A program made the translations under genes and the position numbers. From Rhizobacter sp. (GTDB lineage: Bacteria; Pseudomonadota; Gammaproteobacteria; Burkholderiales; Burkholderiaceae_C), in NCBI GenBank assembly GCA_017881025.1, contig JADGRJ010000006.1, forward strand, positions 1 to 42,279: a stretch of DNA of 42,279 bases, given 5' to 3'. The notes beneath the pieces are model-generated. The model did not search any database and was not told where the DNA came from. It saw nothing but the letters and a program-made list of their open reading frames with translations. Shown in pieces: positions 27,124 through 36,177 of the stretch. Position 1 is the first letter of the stretch; each line of letters begins with the position of its first letter.

Positions 27124-29270
27124 TGGCAACCGTGCCGCCGCGGCCGCTGCTGGTCGAGTTGTTCGTCGAGGAGCTGCCGCCGAAGGCGCTGCCCAGGCTC
27201 GCCGCGGCGTTCGCCGACGGCATCGCCGCGGGCTTGCGCGCTGAGTCGCTGCTCGAGGCGAACGCGATCGTCGCGTCGTACGCGACGCCGCGGCGGCTCG
27301 CCGTGCTGATCGATGCGGTCGCCGGTCGCGCCGCCGATCGCCCGGTCTCGCACAAGCTGATGCCGGCGAGCGTCGGCCTGACGGTTAGCGGCGAAGCGAC
27401 GCCTGCGCTGCTCAAGAAGCTGGCGGCGCTCGGTGCCGACGCCACCGTCGTGCCGCGCCTGCAGCGCCGCCTCGACGGCAAGAGCGAGACGCTCTTCCTC
27501 GACGCCGTCGCTGCCGGCGCGTCGCTCGCCGAGGGCCTGCAGCGCGCGCTCGACCGCGCCATCGCGCAGCTGCCGATCCCCAAGGTCATGCAGTACCAGC
27601 TCGAAGACGGCTGGACGAGCGTGAGCTTCGTCCGCCCGGCGCACGGCCTGGTCGCGCTGCATGGCGACGAGGTCGTCCCCGTGCGCGCGCTCGGCCTCGA
27701 CGCCGGCCGGACGACGCACGGTCATCGCTTCGAAGGCAGCCGCGCGCCGATCGTCGTTCGCGACGCCACGAGCTACGCGGCCCAGTTGCGGGACGAAGGC
27801 GCGGTGATCGCGGGCTTCGCCGAACGGAAGGACGAGACCCTGCGCCAGTTGCAGGCCGCCGCCGCGGCGGCGCACCTCGCGCCGGTCGACGACGACGCGC
27901 TGCTCGACGAAGTCACGGCGCTGGTCGAGCTGCCGAACGTGCTGACGTGCCGGTTCGACCCCGAGTTCCTCGCCGTCCCGCCGGAGTGCCTCGTCCTGAC
28001 GATGAAGGCTAACCAGAAGTACTTCCCGCTGCTCGACGCGGAAGGCCGCCTGACGAATCGCTTTCTCGTCGTCAGCAACATCGCGCCGGCCGACCCGTCG
28101 CGGATCGTCGAGGGCAACGAGCGCGTCGTCCGGCCACGCCTCGCCGACGCCAAGTTCTTCTACGACCAGGACAGGAAGCGCACGCTCGAATCGCGCGTTC
28201 CCGGGCTCGACAAGGTCGTCTATCACGGCAAGCTCGGCAGCCAGGGCGACCGGGTCCGGCGCGTCCGCCGGATCGCGGCTGCGATCGTAGAAGGCCTTAG
28301 CGCCATCGCCTTGGCAACTGATGTCGATCGCGCTGCCTCGCTCGCGAAGGCCGATCTCACGACAGACATGGTCGGCGAGTTTCCCGAGCTCCAAGGCGTG
28401 ATGGGCCGCTACTACGCGCTCGCTGAAGGCGAGAGCGAAGAAGTTGCGTTTGCCATCGAGGATCACTACCGACCGAAGTTCTCAGGTGACGGCCTGCCGC
28501 GCAACCAGGTAGGCGTCGTCCTGGCGCTTGCCGACAAGCTTGAGACCGTCACCGGCCTCTTCGCCGCAGGTGAGCGGGCAACAGGTGACAAAGATCCCTA
28601 CGCCCTAAGGCGCAACGCGCTTGGCATCGTGCGACTTCTGGTCGAGCGCAAATTGCCGTTTTCGCTTGCTGACCTCTTCAAGCATGCTCTCGAAGCATTT
28701 CCTCGCGAGCTCGCGCAAGCATCGTGGCCCGAACCCTCGCAGTTCGTGCTTGAGCGTGCGAAGGGATATTTCGCTGAGCAAGGATTGCAATCGCGCGCGA
28801 TCGAAGCCGTCCTCGGTCCTGCAGGAATGGGTACCGTGTTGTCCGAGTTGGCGCCCATCGTGCAGTCGGCCGACCGTTTTATCGCTACAGCGGCTGGGCA
28901 GCAGCTGGCGACCGCGAACAAGCGCATCACGAACATCTTGCGCAAGTCTGATTTCGATGTTCCGATGGGGTTTTCGCCTCGAGCGCTGAAGCAGCAAGTC
29001 GACCCAACGCTGTTCAAGGAAGACCATGAGCGAGCGCTGTACATGGCACTGCAGACCATCGGCAAGACGGCACTTGAGTTGCGCGAGAAGGGTCGATACG
29101 CCGACTCGCTCGATGCTTTGGTGCCACTGAGCGAACCCGTGCGCTTGTTCTTCGAGAACGTTATGGTCAACGCAGATGACGAGATCGTCCGCGACAACCG
29201 CATTAGGCTGCTTCAGCATGCCCGCGCGTATATGAACCAAGTGGCCGACCTCAGCATCATGGCGGGCTGA
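27123..29270 (+). CDS. glyS: Glycine-tRNA ligase beta subunit
   Basis: The tRNA-binding beta chain of glycyl-tRNA synthetase, 715 residues. The start [23 protein letters not shown] is typical; later come SHKLMPASVGLTV-type and LVLTMKANQKYFPLLD, FLVVSNI, GNERVVRPRLADAKFFYDQD, HGKLGSQGDRVRRVR, and a C-terminal DALR-like anticodon region. The reading frame is intact throughout. From about 28,280 (residue ~386) to the stop the DNA changes character. Several 60-base lines counted by hand give about 52-65% GC against nearly 80% in one counted line of the 5' half, and A/T-ending codons such as GCT, GCA, TTG and GAT become common. The next gene returns at once to high GC. This suggests a recombined or foreign 3' segment. 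Confidence 0.97.
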   Translation: MATVPPRPLLVELFVEELPPKALPRLAAAFADGIAAGLRAESLLEANAIVASYATPRRLAVLIDAVAGRAADRPVSHKLMPASVGLTVSGEATPALLKKLAALGADATVVPRLQRRLDGKSETLFLDAVAAGASLAEGLQRALDRAIAQLPIPKVMQYQLEDGWTSVSFVRPAHGLVALHGDEVVPVRALGLDAGRTTHGHRFEGSRAPIVVRDATSYAAQLRDEGAVIAGFAERKDETLRQLQAAAAAAHLAPVDDDALLDEVTALVELPNVLTCRFDPEFLAVPPECLVLTMKANQKYFPLLDAEGRLTNRFLVVSNIAPADPSRIVEGNERVVRPRLADAKFFYDQDRKRTLESRVPGLDKVVYHGKLGSQGDRVRRVRRIAAAIVEGLSAIALATDVDRAASLAKADLTTDMVGEFPELQGVMGRYYALAEGESEEVAFAIEDHYRPKFSGDGLPRNQVGVVLALADKLETVTGLFAAGERATGDKDPYALRRNALGIVRLLVERKLPFSLADLFKHALEAFPRELAQASWPEPSQFVLERAKGYFAEQGLQSRAIEAVLGPAGMGTVLSELAPIVQSADRFIATAAGQQLATANKRITNILRKSDFDVPMGFSPRALKQQVDPTLFKEDHERALYMALQTIGKTALELREKGRYADSLDALVPLSEPVRLFFENVMVNADDEIVRDNRIRLLQHARAYMNQVADLSIMAG

Positions 29271-29274
29271 GGCC

Positions 29275-29883
29275 ATGAAGCTCGTCATCCTCGACCGCGA
29301 CGGCACGATCAACGAGGATCGCGACGACTACGTCAAGTCGCCCGACGAGTGGGTGCCGATCCCCGGCTCGCTCGAGGCGATCGCCCGCCTCAACCACGCC
29401 GGCTGGCACACGGTGGTGGCGACGAACCAGTCGGGGCTGGCGCGGGGCCTGTTCGACATGGCGACGCTGAACGCGATCCACGCGCGAATGAACCGCGAGC
29501 TCGCCGAGGTCGGCGGCCGCATCGACGCCGTCTTCTTCTGCCCGCACGGTCCCGACGACGGCTGCACCTGCAGGAAGCCCCTGCCGGGACTCTTCACGAC
29601 CATCGGCGAGCGCTACGGCGTCCCGCTGCGCGAGACCTACGCCGTCGGCGACTCGCTGCGCGACCTCCAGGCCGGCGTCGCCGCCGGCTGCGCGCCGCAT
29701 CTCGTTCGCACCGGCAAGGGCGCGAGCCTCGACGCGGCGGCGCTTCGCGCGCTGGTCAAGGAGGTGCCTCACGTCGTCATCCATCCCGATCTCGCCGGCT
29801 TCGCGCAGCAGCTGATCCAGCGCGAGCGCCATCAGCGCGGCGATGCCGACGAGGCCGACTCGGTCTTCGTGAAGCTGAAGTGA
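29275..29883 (+). CDS. gmhB: D-glycero-beta-D-manno-heptose 1,7-bisphosphate 7-phosphatase
   Basis: A HAD-superfamily phosphatase in ADP-heptose synthesis for lipopolysaccharide inner core. The 202-residue protein has the catalytic motif LDRDGTINED (Asp7 and Asp9), the second motif VVATNQSGLARG, and the zinc-binding loop FFCPHGPDDGCTCRKP that marks GmhB. The last motif is YAVGDSLRDLQAGVAAGC. The C-terminal ~20 residues are polar and variable. It starts 4 bases after glyS and overlaps the plsC start by one base, so it belongs to the same transcription unit. Confidence 0.95.
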   Translation: MKLVILDRDGTINEDRDDYVKSPDEWVPIPGSLEAIARLNHAGWHTVVATNQSGLARGLFDMATLNAIHARMNRELAEVGGRIDAVFFCPHGPDDGCTCRKPLPGLFTTIGERYGVPLRETYAVGDSLRDLQAGVAAGCAPHLVRTGKGASLDAAALRALVKEVPHVVIHPDLAGFAQQLIQRERHQRGDADEADSVFVKLK

Positions 29884-30620
29884 TGGCGCGCCTTCTCGCC
29901 GCCTTCCGCTCGGCGCTGTTCGTCCTCTTCCTGACGGTGACGGTCGCGCCGTGGGCGATGGTCGGCCTCGTCTATTCGATCTTCGTTCGCGGCGAGCGGC
30001 TGTACTGGTACTTCGCCGGCTGGCTGGGCCTGTCGATCTGGGCGGCGCGAGTGATCTGCGGCGTGCGCGCCCGCGTCCAGGGGCGCGAGAACCTGCCCGA
30101 CACGGCCGTCATCCTGCTGCCCAAGCACCAGTCGACCTGGGAGACCTTCGCCTTTCCGACCCTGATGCCGCGGCCGCTCTGCTACGTCTTCAAGCGCGAG
30201 CTGCTGTACATCCCGTTCTTCGGCTGGGCGATGGCGCGAATGGACCTGATCCACATCGACCGCAGCAAGCGCGCCGAGGCCTGGGCGAAGGTGGCCGAGC
30301 AGGGCCGGCGCTACATGGCGCAGGGCAACTGGGTGATCATGTTTCCGGAAGGAACGCGAACGCCGCGCGGCAGCCAGGGCACGTACAAGGTCGGCGGCAC
30401 GCGCCTCGCGGTCGAGACCGGGCGGCCGGTCGTGCCGATCGCCGTCACGTCGGCGCGCTGCTGGCCGAGGAAGAGCTTCCTGCTTCGGCCCGGGATGATC
30501 GACGTCTCGATCGGCGCGCCGATCGATCCCGCCGGGCGCACGGCCGACGCGCTGATGCGCGACGTCGAAGCGTGGATCGAAGCGGAGATGCGGCGCCTCG
30601 ACCCCGAGGCGTATCGATGA
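29883..30620 (+). CDS. plsC: 1-acyl-sn-glycerol-3-phosphate acyltransferase
   Basis: Makes phosphatidic acid by acylating the sn-2 position of lysophosphatidate, at the inner membrane. The 245-residue protein has an N-terminal membrane segment (ALFVLFLTVTVAPWAMVGLVY). The acyltransferase motifs are KHQSTWE (His82 with Glu87 in the place of the usual Asp), then KRELLYIPFFGWAM, FPEGTRTPRG (near 154) and VVPIAVTSARCW. The Glu variant of the HX4D box is common in this branch. ATG 29883 overlaps the gmhB stop, and its own stop overlaps the next ATG. Confidence 0.93.
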   Translation: MARLLAAFRSALFVLFLTVTVAPWAMVGLVYSIFVRGERLYWYFAGWLGLSIWAARVICGVRARVQGRENLPDTAVILLPKHQSTWETFAFPTLMPRPLCYVFKRELLYIPFFGWAMARMDLIHIDRSKRAEAWAKVAEQGRRYMAQGNWVIMFPEGTRTPRGSQGTYKVGGTRLAVETGRPVVPIAVTSARCWPRKSFLLRPGMIDVSIGAPIDPAGRTADALMRDVEAWIEAEMRRLDPEAYR

Positions 30621-31489
30621 CGTCGCGGTTCGGGCGCGGCCTGCGCCGGTTCGTCGATTCGCTCCAGCGCGGCCTCTTCGACGAGGTGCCCGAGGCGCCG
30701 CCCGAGCCGGCCTCGGCCGACCCGCCGCTGCGCCACCCGCAGGCGACGCGCGAGCTGTCGCTCGACGGCCAGCGGATCGCCTTTCGCCTGGCGCGCGTGC
30801 GCCGGCGCAGCATCGGCTTCGTCGTCGACGGCCAGGGCCTCACGGTGCGCGCGCCGAAGTGGGTCGCGCTGCGCGACGTCGACGACGCGGTGCGCGAGAA
30901 GCAGGGCTGGATCCTGGCCCGGATCGTCGAGCAGCGCGAGCGCGCGGCGCGGCTGGCGGCGAGCCGCATCGTCTGGCGCGACGGCGCCTCGATCGACTAT
31001 CTGGGCGGGCCGCTGACGATCGTCGTCGCCGCGAACGGCGAGCCCGGTGCCGGCGACACGGCGTTCGTCGCGGCACCGCCGGCGGGCGCTGCGGCGCCGG
31101 CGCCGCGCCTCCTCGTCGCTTTGCCGCGCGATGCCGGTGAAGAGCAGATTCGCGACACCGTGCAGGGCTGGCTGCAGCGCGAGGCGAGCCGTGTCTTCGC
31201 CGAGCGCGCCGCGCACTTCGCGGCGCTGCTCGGCGTCCGCGTCAAGAGGCTGTCGCTGTCGTCGGCGGCGACGCGCTGGGGCAGCGCCAACGCGAACGGC
31301 TCGGTGCGGCTGCACTGGCGGCTGATCCAGCACCCGCTCGCGACGATCGACTACGTCGTCGCCCACGAGCTCGCACACTTGCGCGAGATGAACCACAGCG
31401 CGCGTTTCTGGGAGGTGGTGCGGTCGGTGGTTCCTGACTACGAGGAAGCACGAACGCGCCTGCGCCGGGAAGGTCGCGGCGACGTCTGA
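30617..31489 (+). CDS. YgjP-like (M48-related) metallopeptidase-domain protein
   Basis: A 290-residue protein of the YgjP/SprT-like group of putative zinc metal-dependent hydrolases. After a variable N-terminus (about 1-55) comes the domain opening IAFRLARVRRRSIGFVVDGQGLTVRAPKWV. The metal site is HELAHLREMNHSARFWEVV, with His250, Glu251 and His254 as the HExxH core. LSLSSAATRWGSANANGSVRLHWRLI just before it is also diagnostic. No signal peptide is seen. Physiological substrates are unknown. A roughly 30-residue Ala/Pro-rich insert lies in the middle (AAPPAGAAAPAP). ATG at 30617 overlaps the plsC stop (ATGA). Confidence 0.9.
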   Translation: MTSRFGRGLRRFVDSLQRGLFDEVPEAPPEPASADPPLRHPQATRELSLDGQRIAFRLARVRRRSIGFVVDGQGLTVRAPKWVALRDVDDAVREKQGWILARIVEQRERAARLAASRIVWRDGASIDYLGGPLTIVVAANGEPGAGDTAFVAAPPAGAAAPAPRLLVALPRDAGEEQIRDTVQGWLQREASRVFAERAAHFAALLGVRVKRLSLSSAATRWGSANANGSVRLHWRLIQHPLATIDYVVAHELAHLREMNHSARFWEVVRSVVPDYEEARTRLRREGRGDV

Positions 31490-31502
31490 GCGACGGCTCC
31501 GA

Positions 31503-32591
31503 TCAGATCGTCGCGAAGCGGATCACCCCGTCGGCGCCGGTCGTGCGCTCGAGCTTGCCCTGAAACCAGAGCGCGTGCAGGTGGGCGAGCGACTCGCCCA
31601 TCGCGAAGGTCATCTGGTGCAGGTCGAGGGGGCGCTTGAACAGCACCGGGACGAGCTCGAAAGCGCTCAGAGGCGCTTCGGCGCAGGCTTCGATCGTCTC
31701 GACGAAGCGCTCGGCGTGGTGCGCCTGCAGCTGGCCGATGCGGGTGTGCAGCCCCTTGAAAGGCAGGCCGTGCGACGGCAGGACGAGGACGCCGGGATCG
31801 ATCTCGCGCATGCGCTCGATCGAATCGAGATAGAGCGTCAGCGGGTCGGCCTCGGGCTCGACGTCGACGACGCTGACGTTGGTCGAGATGCGCGGCAGCA
31901 CCATGTCGCCGCTGATCAGGACGCGCGCCGATTCGCAGTGAAACGCCATGTGCTCCGGCGCGTGGCCGTAGCCGACGTGGCAGGTCCAGTCGGCGCGCGA
32001 GCCGGCGCTGCCGGCCGAGAACGTGGACCTGTCGAGCAGGCGCCGGTACGACGTCGGCACCGACGGCACGAGGTTGCGGTAGTAGTTGGTCCGCGACGCG
32101 ACCTTGTCGACCGCGCCCGGGTCGGCAGCCATGCCGTGCACCGCCATGAACGCCGCCGAGAGCGGGCCGCCGAAGCCGGCGCTCGCCGTGCTCGCCATGC
32201 GCGCGATGCCGAAGTCGGTGGCGCTGATCCACAGGCGCGCGTTCCAGCGCTCGCACAGCCAGTGCGCCGAGCCGATGTGGTCGGGGTGCATGTGGGTGAC
32301 GATGACCCGCAGCACCGGCAGGCCATCGAGCCGCGAGGCGAACAGCTCCTCCCACGCTGAACGCGTCGCCGCGTTGTCGATGCCGCAGTCGACGATGCTC
32401 CAGCCCTCGCGCGGCGGCGCGCCGCCTGCGCCCGGCAGCGAGTCGCGCAGCATCCAGACGTTGATGTGGTTGAGGGCGAACGGCAGCGCCATGCGCGCCC
32501 AGAGCACGCCCGGCGCGACCTCGAAGGCGCGCCCCGGCTCGGGGATCGCGGTGCCGAGGCAGTAGTCGAGCTGGCTTTCCAGGGCGTTCAT
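31503..32591 (-). CDS. Metallo-beta-lactamase-fold hydrolase
   Basis: A 362-residue MBL-fold protein. Metal ligands are THMHPDHIG (His100, His102, Asp104, His105), then a His in [18 protein letters not shown] and VLPSHGLPF near the end of the domain. A C-terminal region ([25 protein letters not shown]) resembles the winged-helix tail seen in thioesterase- or glyoxalase II-like relatives. The substrate is unknown; its position suggests an acyl-thioester (inference). It is transcribed divergently from the LiuR-like gene, and the palindromic operator at 32622-32637 lies 30 bases upstream of its ATG, so it is probably controlled by that regulator. Confidence 0.88.
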   Translation of the reverse strand: MNALESQLDYCLGTAIPEPGRAFEVAPGVLWARMALPFALNHINVWMLRDSLPGAGGAPPREGWSIVDCGIDNAATRSAWEELFASRLDGLPVLRVIVTHMHPDHIGSAHWLCERWNARLWISATDFGIARMASTASAGFGGPLSAAFMAVHGMAADPGAVDKVASRTNYYRNLVPSVPTSYRRLLDRSTFSAGSAGSRADWTCHVGYGHAPEHMAFHCESARVLISGDMVLPRISTNVSVVDVEPEADPLTLYLDSIERMREIDPGVLVLPSHGLPFKGLHTRIGQLQAHHAERFVETIEACAEAPLSAFELVPVLFKRPLDLHQMTFAMGESLAHLHALWFQGKLERTTGADGVIRFATI

Positions 32592-32621
32592 TCGTCTCGC
32601 TTCGCCTTACACTTTCTGCAC

Positions 32622-32637
32622 TTTACGTAAACGTCAA
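32622..32637. promoter_or_regulatory. LiuR-like operator between the MBL hydrolase and MerR genes
   Basis: TTTACGTAAACGTCAA, an imperfect palindrome in the 63-bp divergent gap, 17 bases before the MerR-family gene and 30 before the hydrolase gene. On the minus strand it contains a TTGACG that could be a -35 box; a spacer of about 20 bases leads to TGTAAG, in line with the long spacers MerR-type regulators act on. From memory it resembles the LiuR motif described for proteobacterial branched-chain amino acid regulons. Confidence 0.6.
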
Positions 32638-32654
32638 CTGCGAGTCTAGCCGTC

Positions 32655-33095
32655 ATGCCCCGCGCCGTCGCCGCGCGCCCCCCGCGCGGCCGCATCGATC
32701 GGCCCGCCGAGGCGGCGTCGGTCTTCACGATCGGCCAGCTCGCGCGCGAGTTCGGCCTGACGACGCGGGCGATCCGCTTCTACGAAGACTGCGGCCTGCT
32801 CGCGCCGCAACGCTCGGGACGCAACCGCGTCTACACGGTGCGCGACCGGGCGCGCCTGACGCTCACCTTGCGCGGCAAGCGGCTCGGCCTCAAGCTCGCC
32901 GAGGTCAAGGACCTGGTCGACATGTACGAGACCCGGCGCGACACCGACGCGCAGCTGCGCCGCTTCCTCGATGTGCTGGCGCGCCACCGCGCCCAGCTCG
33001 AGACTCGTCTTGGCGAGTTGCGGACCACGCTCGACGAGGTGCTCGCCCAGGAAGCGTCGGCGAAGCAGGTCCTGCGAAGAAGAGCGAAGGCATGA
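32655..33095 (+). CDS. MerR-family regulator, LiuR-like
   Basis: A 146-residue transcription factor. Residues ~23-60 form the MerR winged helix-turn-helix ([41 protein letters not shown]). The second part, [21 protein letters not shown], is typical of LiuR, the regulator of leucine/isovalerate and related acyl-CoA catabolism. Residues ~95-135 form the dimerisation coiled coil. No metal-binding Cys pair is present, in keeping with a small-organic or acyl-CoA effector (inference). It heads the plus-strand run aceK-thiolase and overlaps aceK by 4 bases (ATGA). The palindrome at 32622-32637 is the likely autoregulatory site, and a related one lies before ppk2-icmF. Confidence 0.88.
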   Translation: MPRAVAARPPRGRIDRPAEAASVFTIGQLAREFGLTTRAIRFYEDCGLLAPQRSGRNRVYTVRDRARLTLTLRGKRLGLKLAEVKDLVDMYETRRDTDAQLRRFLDVLARHRAQLETRLGELRTTLDEVLAQEASAKQVLRRRAKA

Positions 33096-34990
33096 CCGCG
33101 TCTGCGGCCTTCCCGGCGGCGCTCACCGATTCGCGCGCGTTCGCGATCGCGCGGGCGATGCTCGACGGCTTCGACCGCCACTACCGGCTCTTCCGCCAGG
33201 CGAGCGCCGAGGCGAAGGCGCGCTTCGAGGCGGCGGACTGGCACGGCCAGCAGCAGGCGCAGGCGCAACGGATCGCCTACTACGAGACGCGCGTCGCCGA
33301 GGCGACCGAGCGGCTGCAGAACGAGTTCCGGGCGGCGACCCTGCCGATGGAGGTCTGGCAGCAGGTCAAGCTCCACTACATCGGCCTGCTCATCAACCAC
33401 TACCAGCCCGAGCTCGCCGAGACCTTCTTCAACTCGGTGACGACCAAGATCCTGCACCGCAGCTATTTCCACAACGACTTCATCTTCGTGCGCTCCGCGG
33501 TTTCCACCGACCACCTCGAGAACGACGAGCCGGCGGCGCTGCCGACCTATCGCGCCTACTACCCGACCAAGGACTCGCTGGTCGAGACTTGGCACCGCGT
33601 CGTCACCAACTTCCAGCTCGAGCGCGAGTTCGACGATCTCGGCCGCGACGTCGCCGACGTGATGGCGGCCGTCGCCGTGCAGCTGGGCGACTTCCGGATG
33701 CGCGCGAACTTCCAGATCCAGGTGCTGTCGTCGCTCTTCTTCCGCAACAAGGGCGCCTACATCGTCGGCAAGATCATCAACGGCTTCAACGAGACGCCGT
33801 TCGCGCTGCCGATCCTGCACGGCCAGCCGGCGCCGGGCCGTCCCAAGGCGGCTGACAGCCCCTCGGGGGCCAACGCCGAAGGCGTCGCGGGGCCTCAATC
33901 TCCCGGCCTGGTCATCGACGCGGCCCTGTTCGGCGAGGACGACCTGCAGCTCGTGTTCAGCTTCGCGCGTGCCTACTTCATGGTGACGATGGAAGTGCCT
34001 TCGGCGTACGTGCAGTTCCTGCGCTCGCTGATGCCGAGAAAGCCGCGCTCCGAGCTCTACAGCGCGCTCGGCCTGCAGAAGCAGGGCAAGAGCCTGTTCT
34101 ACCGCGACCTCCTGATGCACATGCGCCACTCGTCGGACAAGTTCCGAATCGCCCCGGGCATCAAGGGAATGGTGATGCTGGTGTTCGACCTGCCGAGCTT
34201 TCCCTACGTGTTCAAGGTGATCAAGGATTTCTACCCGGCGCAGAAGGAGACGACGCGCGAGCTCATCAAAGCCAAGTACCTGCTCGTCAAGCAGCACGAC
34301 CGGGTCGGCCGCATGGCCGACACGCTCGAGTACAGCGACGTCGCCCTTCCGCTCGCCCGCTTCGACGACGAGCTGGTCGCCGAGCTGCGCCATTTCTGCG
34401 CCAGCCTGATCGAGCAGGAGGGCGATGCCCTCGTCATCCGCCATGTCTATATCGAGCGGCGCATGATTCCGCTCAACATCTACCTGCAGGATGCGACGCC
34501 GGCGCAGATCGAGGAGGTCGTGATCGAGTACGGCAACGCGATCAAGGACCTGGTGCGCGCCAACATCTTCCCGGGCGACATGCTGTGGAAGAACTTCGGC
34601 GTCACGCGTCACGGCAAGGTCGTCTTCTACGACTACGACGAGATCGAATACCTCACCGACTGCACGTTCCGCAAGGTGCCCGAGGCGCGCAACGAGGAAG
34701 ACGAGATGTCGGGCGAGGTCTGGTACCGGGTCGGCCCGAAGGACGTATTCCCCGAGACCTTCGCGCCCTTCCTGCTCGGCGATCCCGCCATCCGCAAGGT
34801 CTTCATGGCGCACCACGCCGACCTCCTCGAGGCATCCTTCTGGCAAGGCCACAAGGAGGAAATCCTGGCTGGCTACGTGCATGATGTCTTCCCTTACGAA
34901 GCGCAGAAGCGCTTCGAGACGCGGCGTGCCGCGACCGCCGCGGCGCCGAGCGCCGTTCTTCCGTTCGAAAAGGAGCTTCACCATGGCTGA
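33092..34990 (+). CDS. aceK: Isocitrate dehydrogenase kinase/phosphatase with in-frame repeat insertion
   Basis: AceK phosphorylates and dephosphorylates isocitrate dehydrogenase, diverting carbon to the glyoxylate shunt during growth on acetate or fatty acids. Conserved parts include [12 protein letters not shown]-like [95 protein letters not shown] and [18 protein letters not shown]. At 632 residues it is longer than the ~580 of E. coli AceK. Residues ~247-268 ([17 protein letters not shown] and neighbours) are encoded by a copy of the dispersed hairpin repeat inserted in frame in a loop between ILHG and LVIDAALF. The frame stays open, so the protein is probably still functional (inference). 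Confidence 0.96.
   Translation: MTASAAFPAALTDSRAFAIARAMLDGFDRHYRLFRQASAEAKARFEAADWHGQQQAQAQRIAYYETRVAEATERLQNEFRAATLPMEVWQQVKLHYIGLLINHYQPELAETFFNSVTTKILHRSYFHNDFIFVRSAVSTDHLENDEPAALPTYRAYYPTKDSLVETWHRVVTNFQLEREFDDLGRDVADVMAAVAVQLGDFRMRANFQIQVLSSLFFRNKGAYIVGKIINGFNETPFALPILHGQPAPGRPKAADSPSGANAEGVAGPQSPGLVIDAALFGEDDLQLVFSFARAYFMVTMEVPSAYVQFLRSLMPRKPRSELYSALGLQKQGKSLFYRDLLMHMRHSSDKFRIAPGIKGMVMLVFDLPSFPYVFKVIKDFYPAQKETTRELIKAKYLLVKQHDRVGRMADTLEYSDVALPLARFDDELVAELRHFCASLIEQEGDALVIRHVYIERRMIPLNIYLQDATPAQIEEVVIEYGNAIKDLVRANIFPGDMLWKNFGVTRHGKVVFYDYDEIEYLTDCTFRKVPEARNEEDEMSGEVWYRVGPKDVFPETFAPFLLGDPAIRKVFMAHHADLLEASFWQGHKEEILAGYVHDVFPYEAQKRFETRRAATAAAPSAVLPFEKELHHG
33831..33896. repeat. Dispersed hairpin repeat, copy C, inside aceK
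   Basis: CGCCGGGCCGTCCCAAGGCG, then CAGCCCCTCGGGGGC, then AACGCCGAAGGCGT, then CGCGGGGCCTC. It shares the GGGCCGYCCCAAGG opening and the C-run/TC/G-run hairpin with copies A and B, with an extra CGCC-GAA-GGCG hairpin. At 66 bases it keeps the aceK frame open. Confidence 0.7.
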
Positions 34991-36161
34991 TTCCATCGTC
35001 ATCGTTTCCGCAGCGCGCACGCCGATCGGCGGCCTGCTCGGCGACTTCAGCGCGCTCGCCGCGCACCAGCTCGGCAGCGCCGCCATCAAGGCGGCGGTCG
35101 AGCGCGCCGGCATCACCGGCGACGCCGTCAGCGAGGTGCTGATGGGCAACTGCCTGATGGCCGGCCAGGGGCAGGCGCCGGCGCGCCAGGCCGCGCTCGG
35201 CGCCGGCCTGCCCCAATCTGCGGGCGCGGTGACGCTCTCGAAGATGTGCGGCTCGGGAATGCGCGCGATGATGTTCGCCAACGACATGCTCAAGGCCGAG
35301 AGCGCCGAGATCGTCGTCGCCGGCGGCATGGAGAGCATGACCAACGCGCCGCACCTGATGTTCGCGAGGAAGGGCGTCCGCTACGGCGCGATGCAGATGT
35401 ACGACCACATGGCGATCGACGGCCTCGAGGACGCCTACGAGCGCGGCAAGGCGATGGGCGTGTTCGCCGAGCAGTGCGTCGCCAAGTACAGCTTCGCGCG
35501 CGAGGCGATGGACCAGTTCGCGATCAGCTCGACCGAGCGCGCCAAGAAGGCCAACGAGGACGGCAGCTTCGCGTGGGAGATTGCGCCGGTGAGCGTCCCC
35601 GGCAAGGGCGGCGAGACCGTGATCAAGTTCGACGAGCAGCCGTTCAAGGCCAAGCTCGACAAGATCCCGGGCCTGAAGCCGGCGTTCAAGAAGGACGGCA
35701 CGATCACCGCCGCGACCTCGTCGAGCATCTCCGACGGCGCCGCCGCGCTGGTGCTGATGCGCGAGTCGACGGCGTCGCGCCTCGGCGTCAAGCCGATCGC
35801 GCGCATCGTCGGCCACAGCGTTCATGCGCATGCGCCGGACTGGTTCACGACCGCGCCGGTCGGCGCCATCGAGAAGGTCCTGAAGAAGGCCGGCTGGGCC
35901 GCCAAGGACGTCGACCTCTGGGAAGTCAACGAGGCGTTCGCCGCCGTGACGATGGCGGCGATGACCGAGTTCAAGCTGCCGCACGAGATCGTCAACGTCC
36001 ACGGCGGCGCGGTCGCGCTCGGCCACCCGATCGGCGCGAGCGGTGCGCGCATCGTCGTCACGCTGCTCGGCGCGCTCAGGAAGAACGGCAAGAAGAAGGG
36101 CGTCGCGGCGCTCTGCATCGGCGGCGGCGAGGCGACGGCGCTGGCCGTCGAGCTGCTCTAG
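34983..36161 (+). CDS. Acetyl-CoA C-acyltransferase (thiolase)
   Basis: A 392-residue thiolase, catalysing thiolytic cleavage of 3-oxoacyl-CoA or the reverse condensation. The nucleophile is Cys89 ([11 protein letters not shown]), and the acid/base pair is His348 ([13 protein letters not shown]) and Cys378 (CIGGGEATA). [15 protein letters not shown], here LWEVNEAFA, is also typical. The length and motifs fit acetoacetyl-CoA/beta-ketothiolases (AtoB/PhaA-like) or FadA-like enzymes; chain-length preference is not decidable by eye. ATG 34983 is used, with AAGGAG upstream; it overlaps the aceK end by 8 bases. It sits among a MaoC hydratase and an acyl-CoA dehydrogenase, consistent with beta-oxidation. 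Confidence 0.93.
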   Translation: MADSIVIVSAARTPIGGLLGDFSALAAHQLGSAAIKAAVERAGITGDAVSEVLMGNCLMAGQGQAPARQAALGAGLPQSAGAVTLSKMCGSGMRAMMFANDMLKAESAEIVVAGGMESMTNAPHLMFARKGVRYGAMQMYDHMAIDGLEDAYERGKAMGVFAEQCVAKYSFAREAMDQFAISSTERAKKANEDGSFAWEIAPVSVPGKGGETVIKFDEQPFKAKLDKIPGLKPAFKKDGTITAATSSSISDGAAALVLMRESTASRLGVKPIARIVGHSVHAHAPDWFTTAPVGAIEKVLKKAGWAAKDVDLWEVNEAFAAVTMAAMTEFKLPHEIVNVHGGAVALGHPIGASGARIVVTLLGALRKNGKKKGVAALCIGGGEATALAVELL

Positions 36162-36177
36162 GCGCGACGCGGGCGAC

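Noticed and set aside
28598-29203. 201-codon minus-strand frame opposite the low-GC 3' half of glyS
   Set aside because: Considered as a possible transferred gene explaining the composition change; it is Ser/Arg-rich without recognisable domains, and GlyS is intact on the plus strand.
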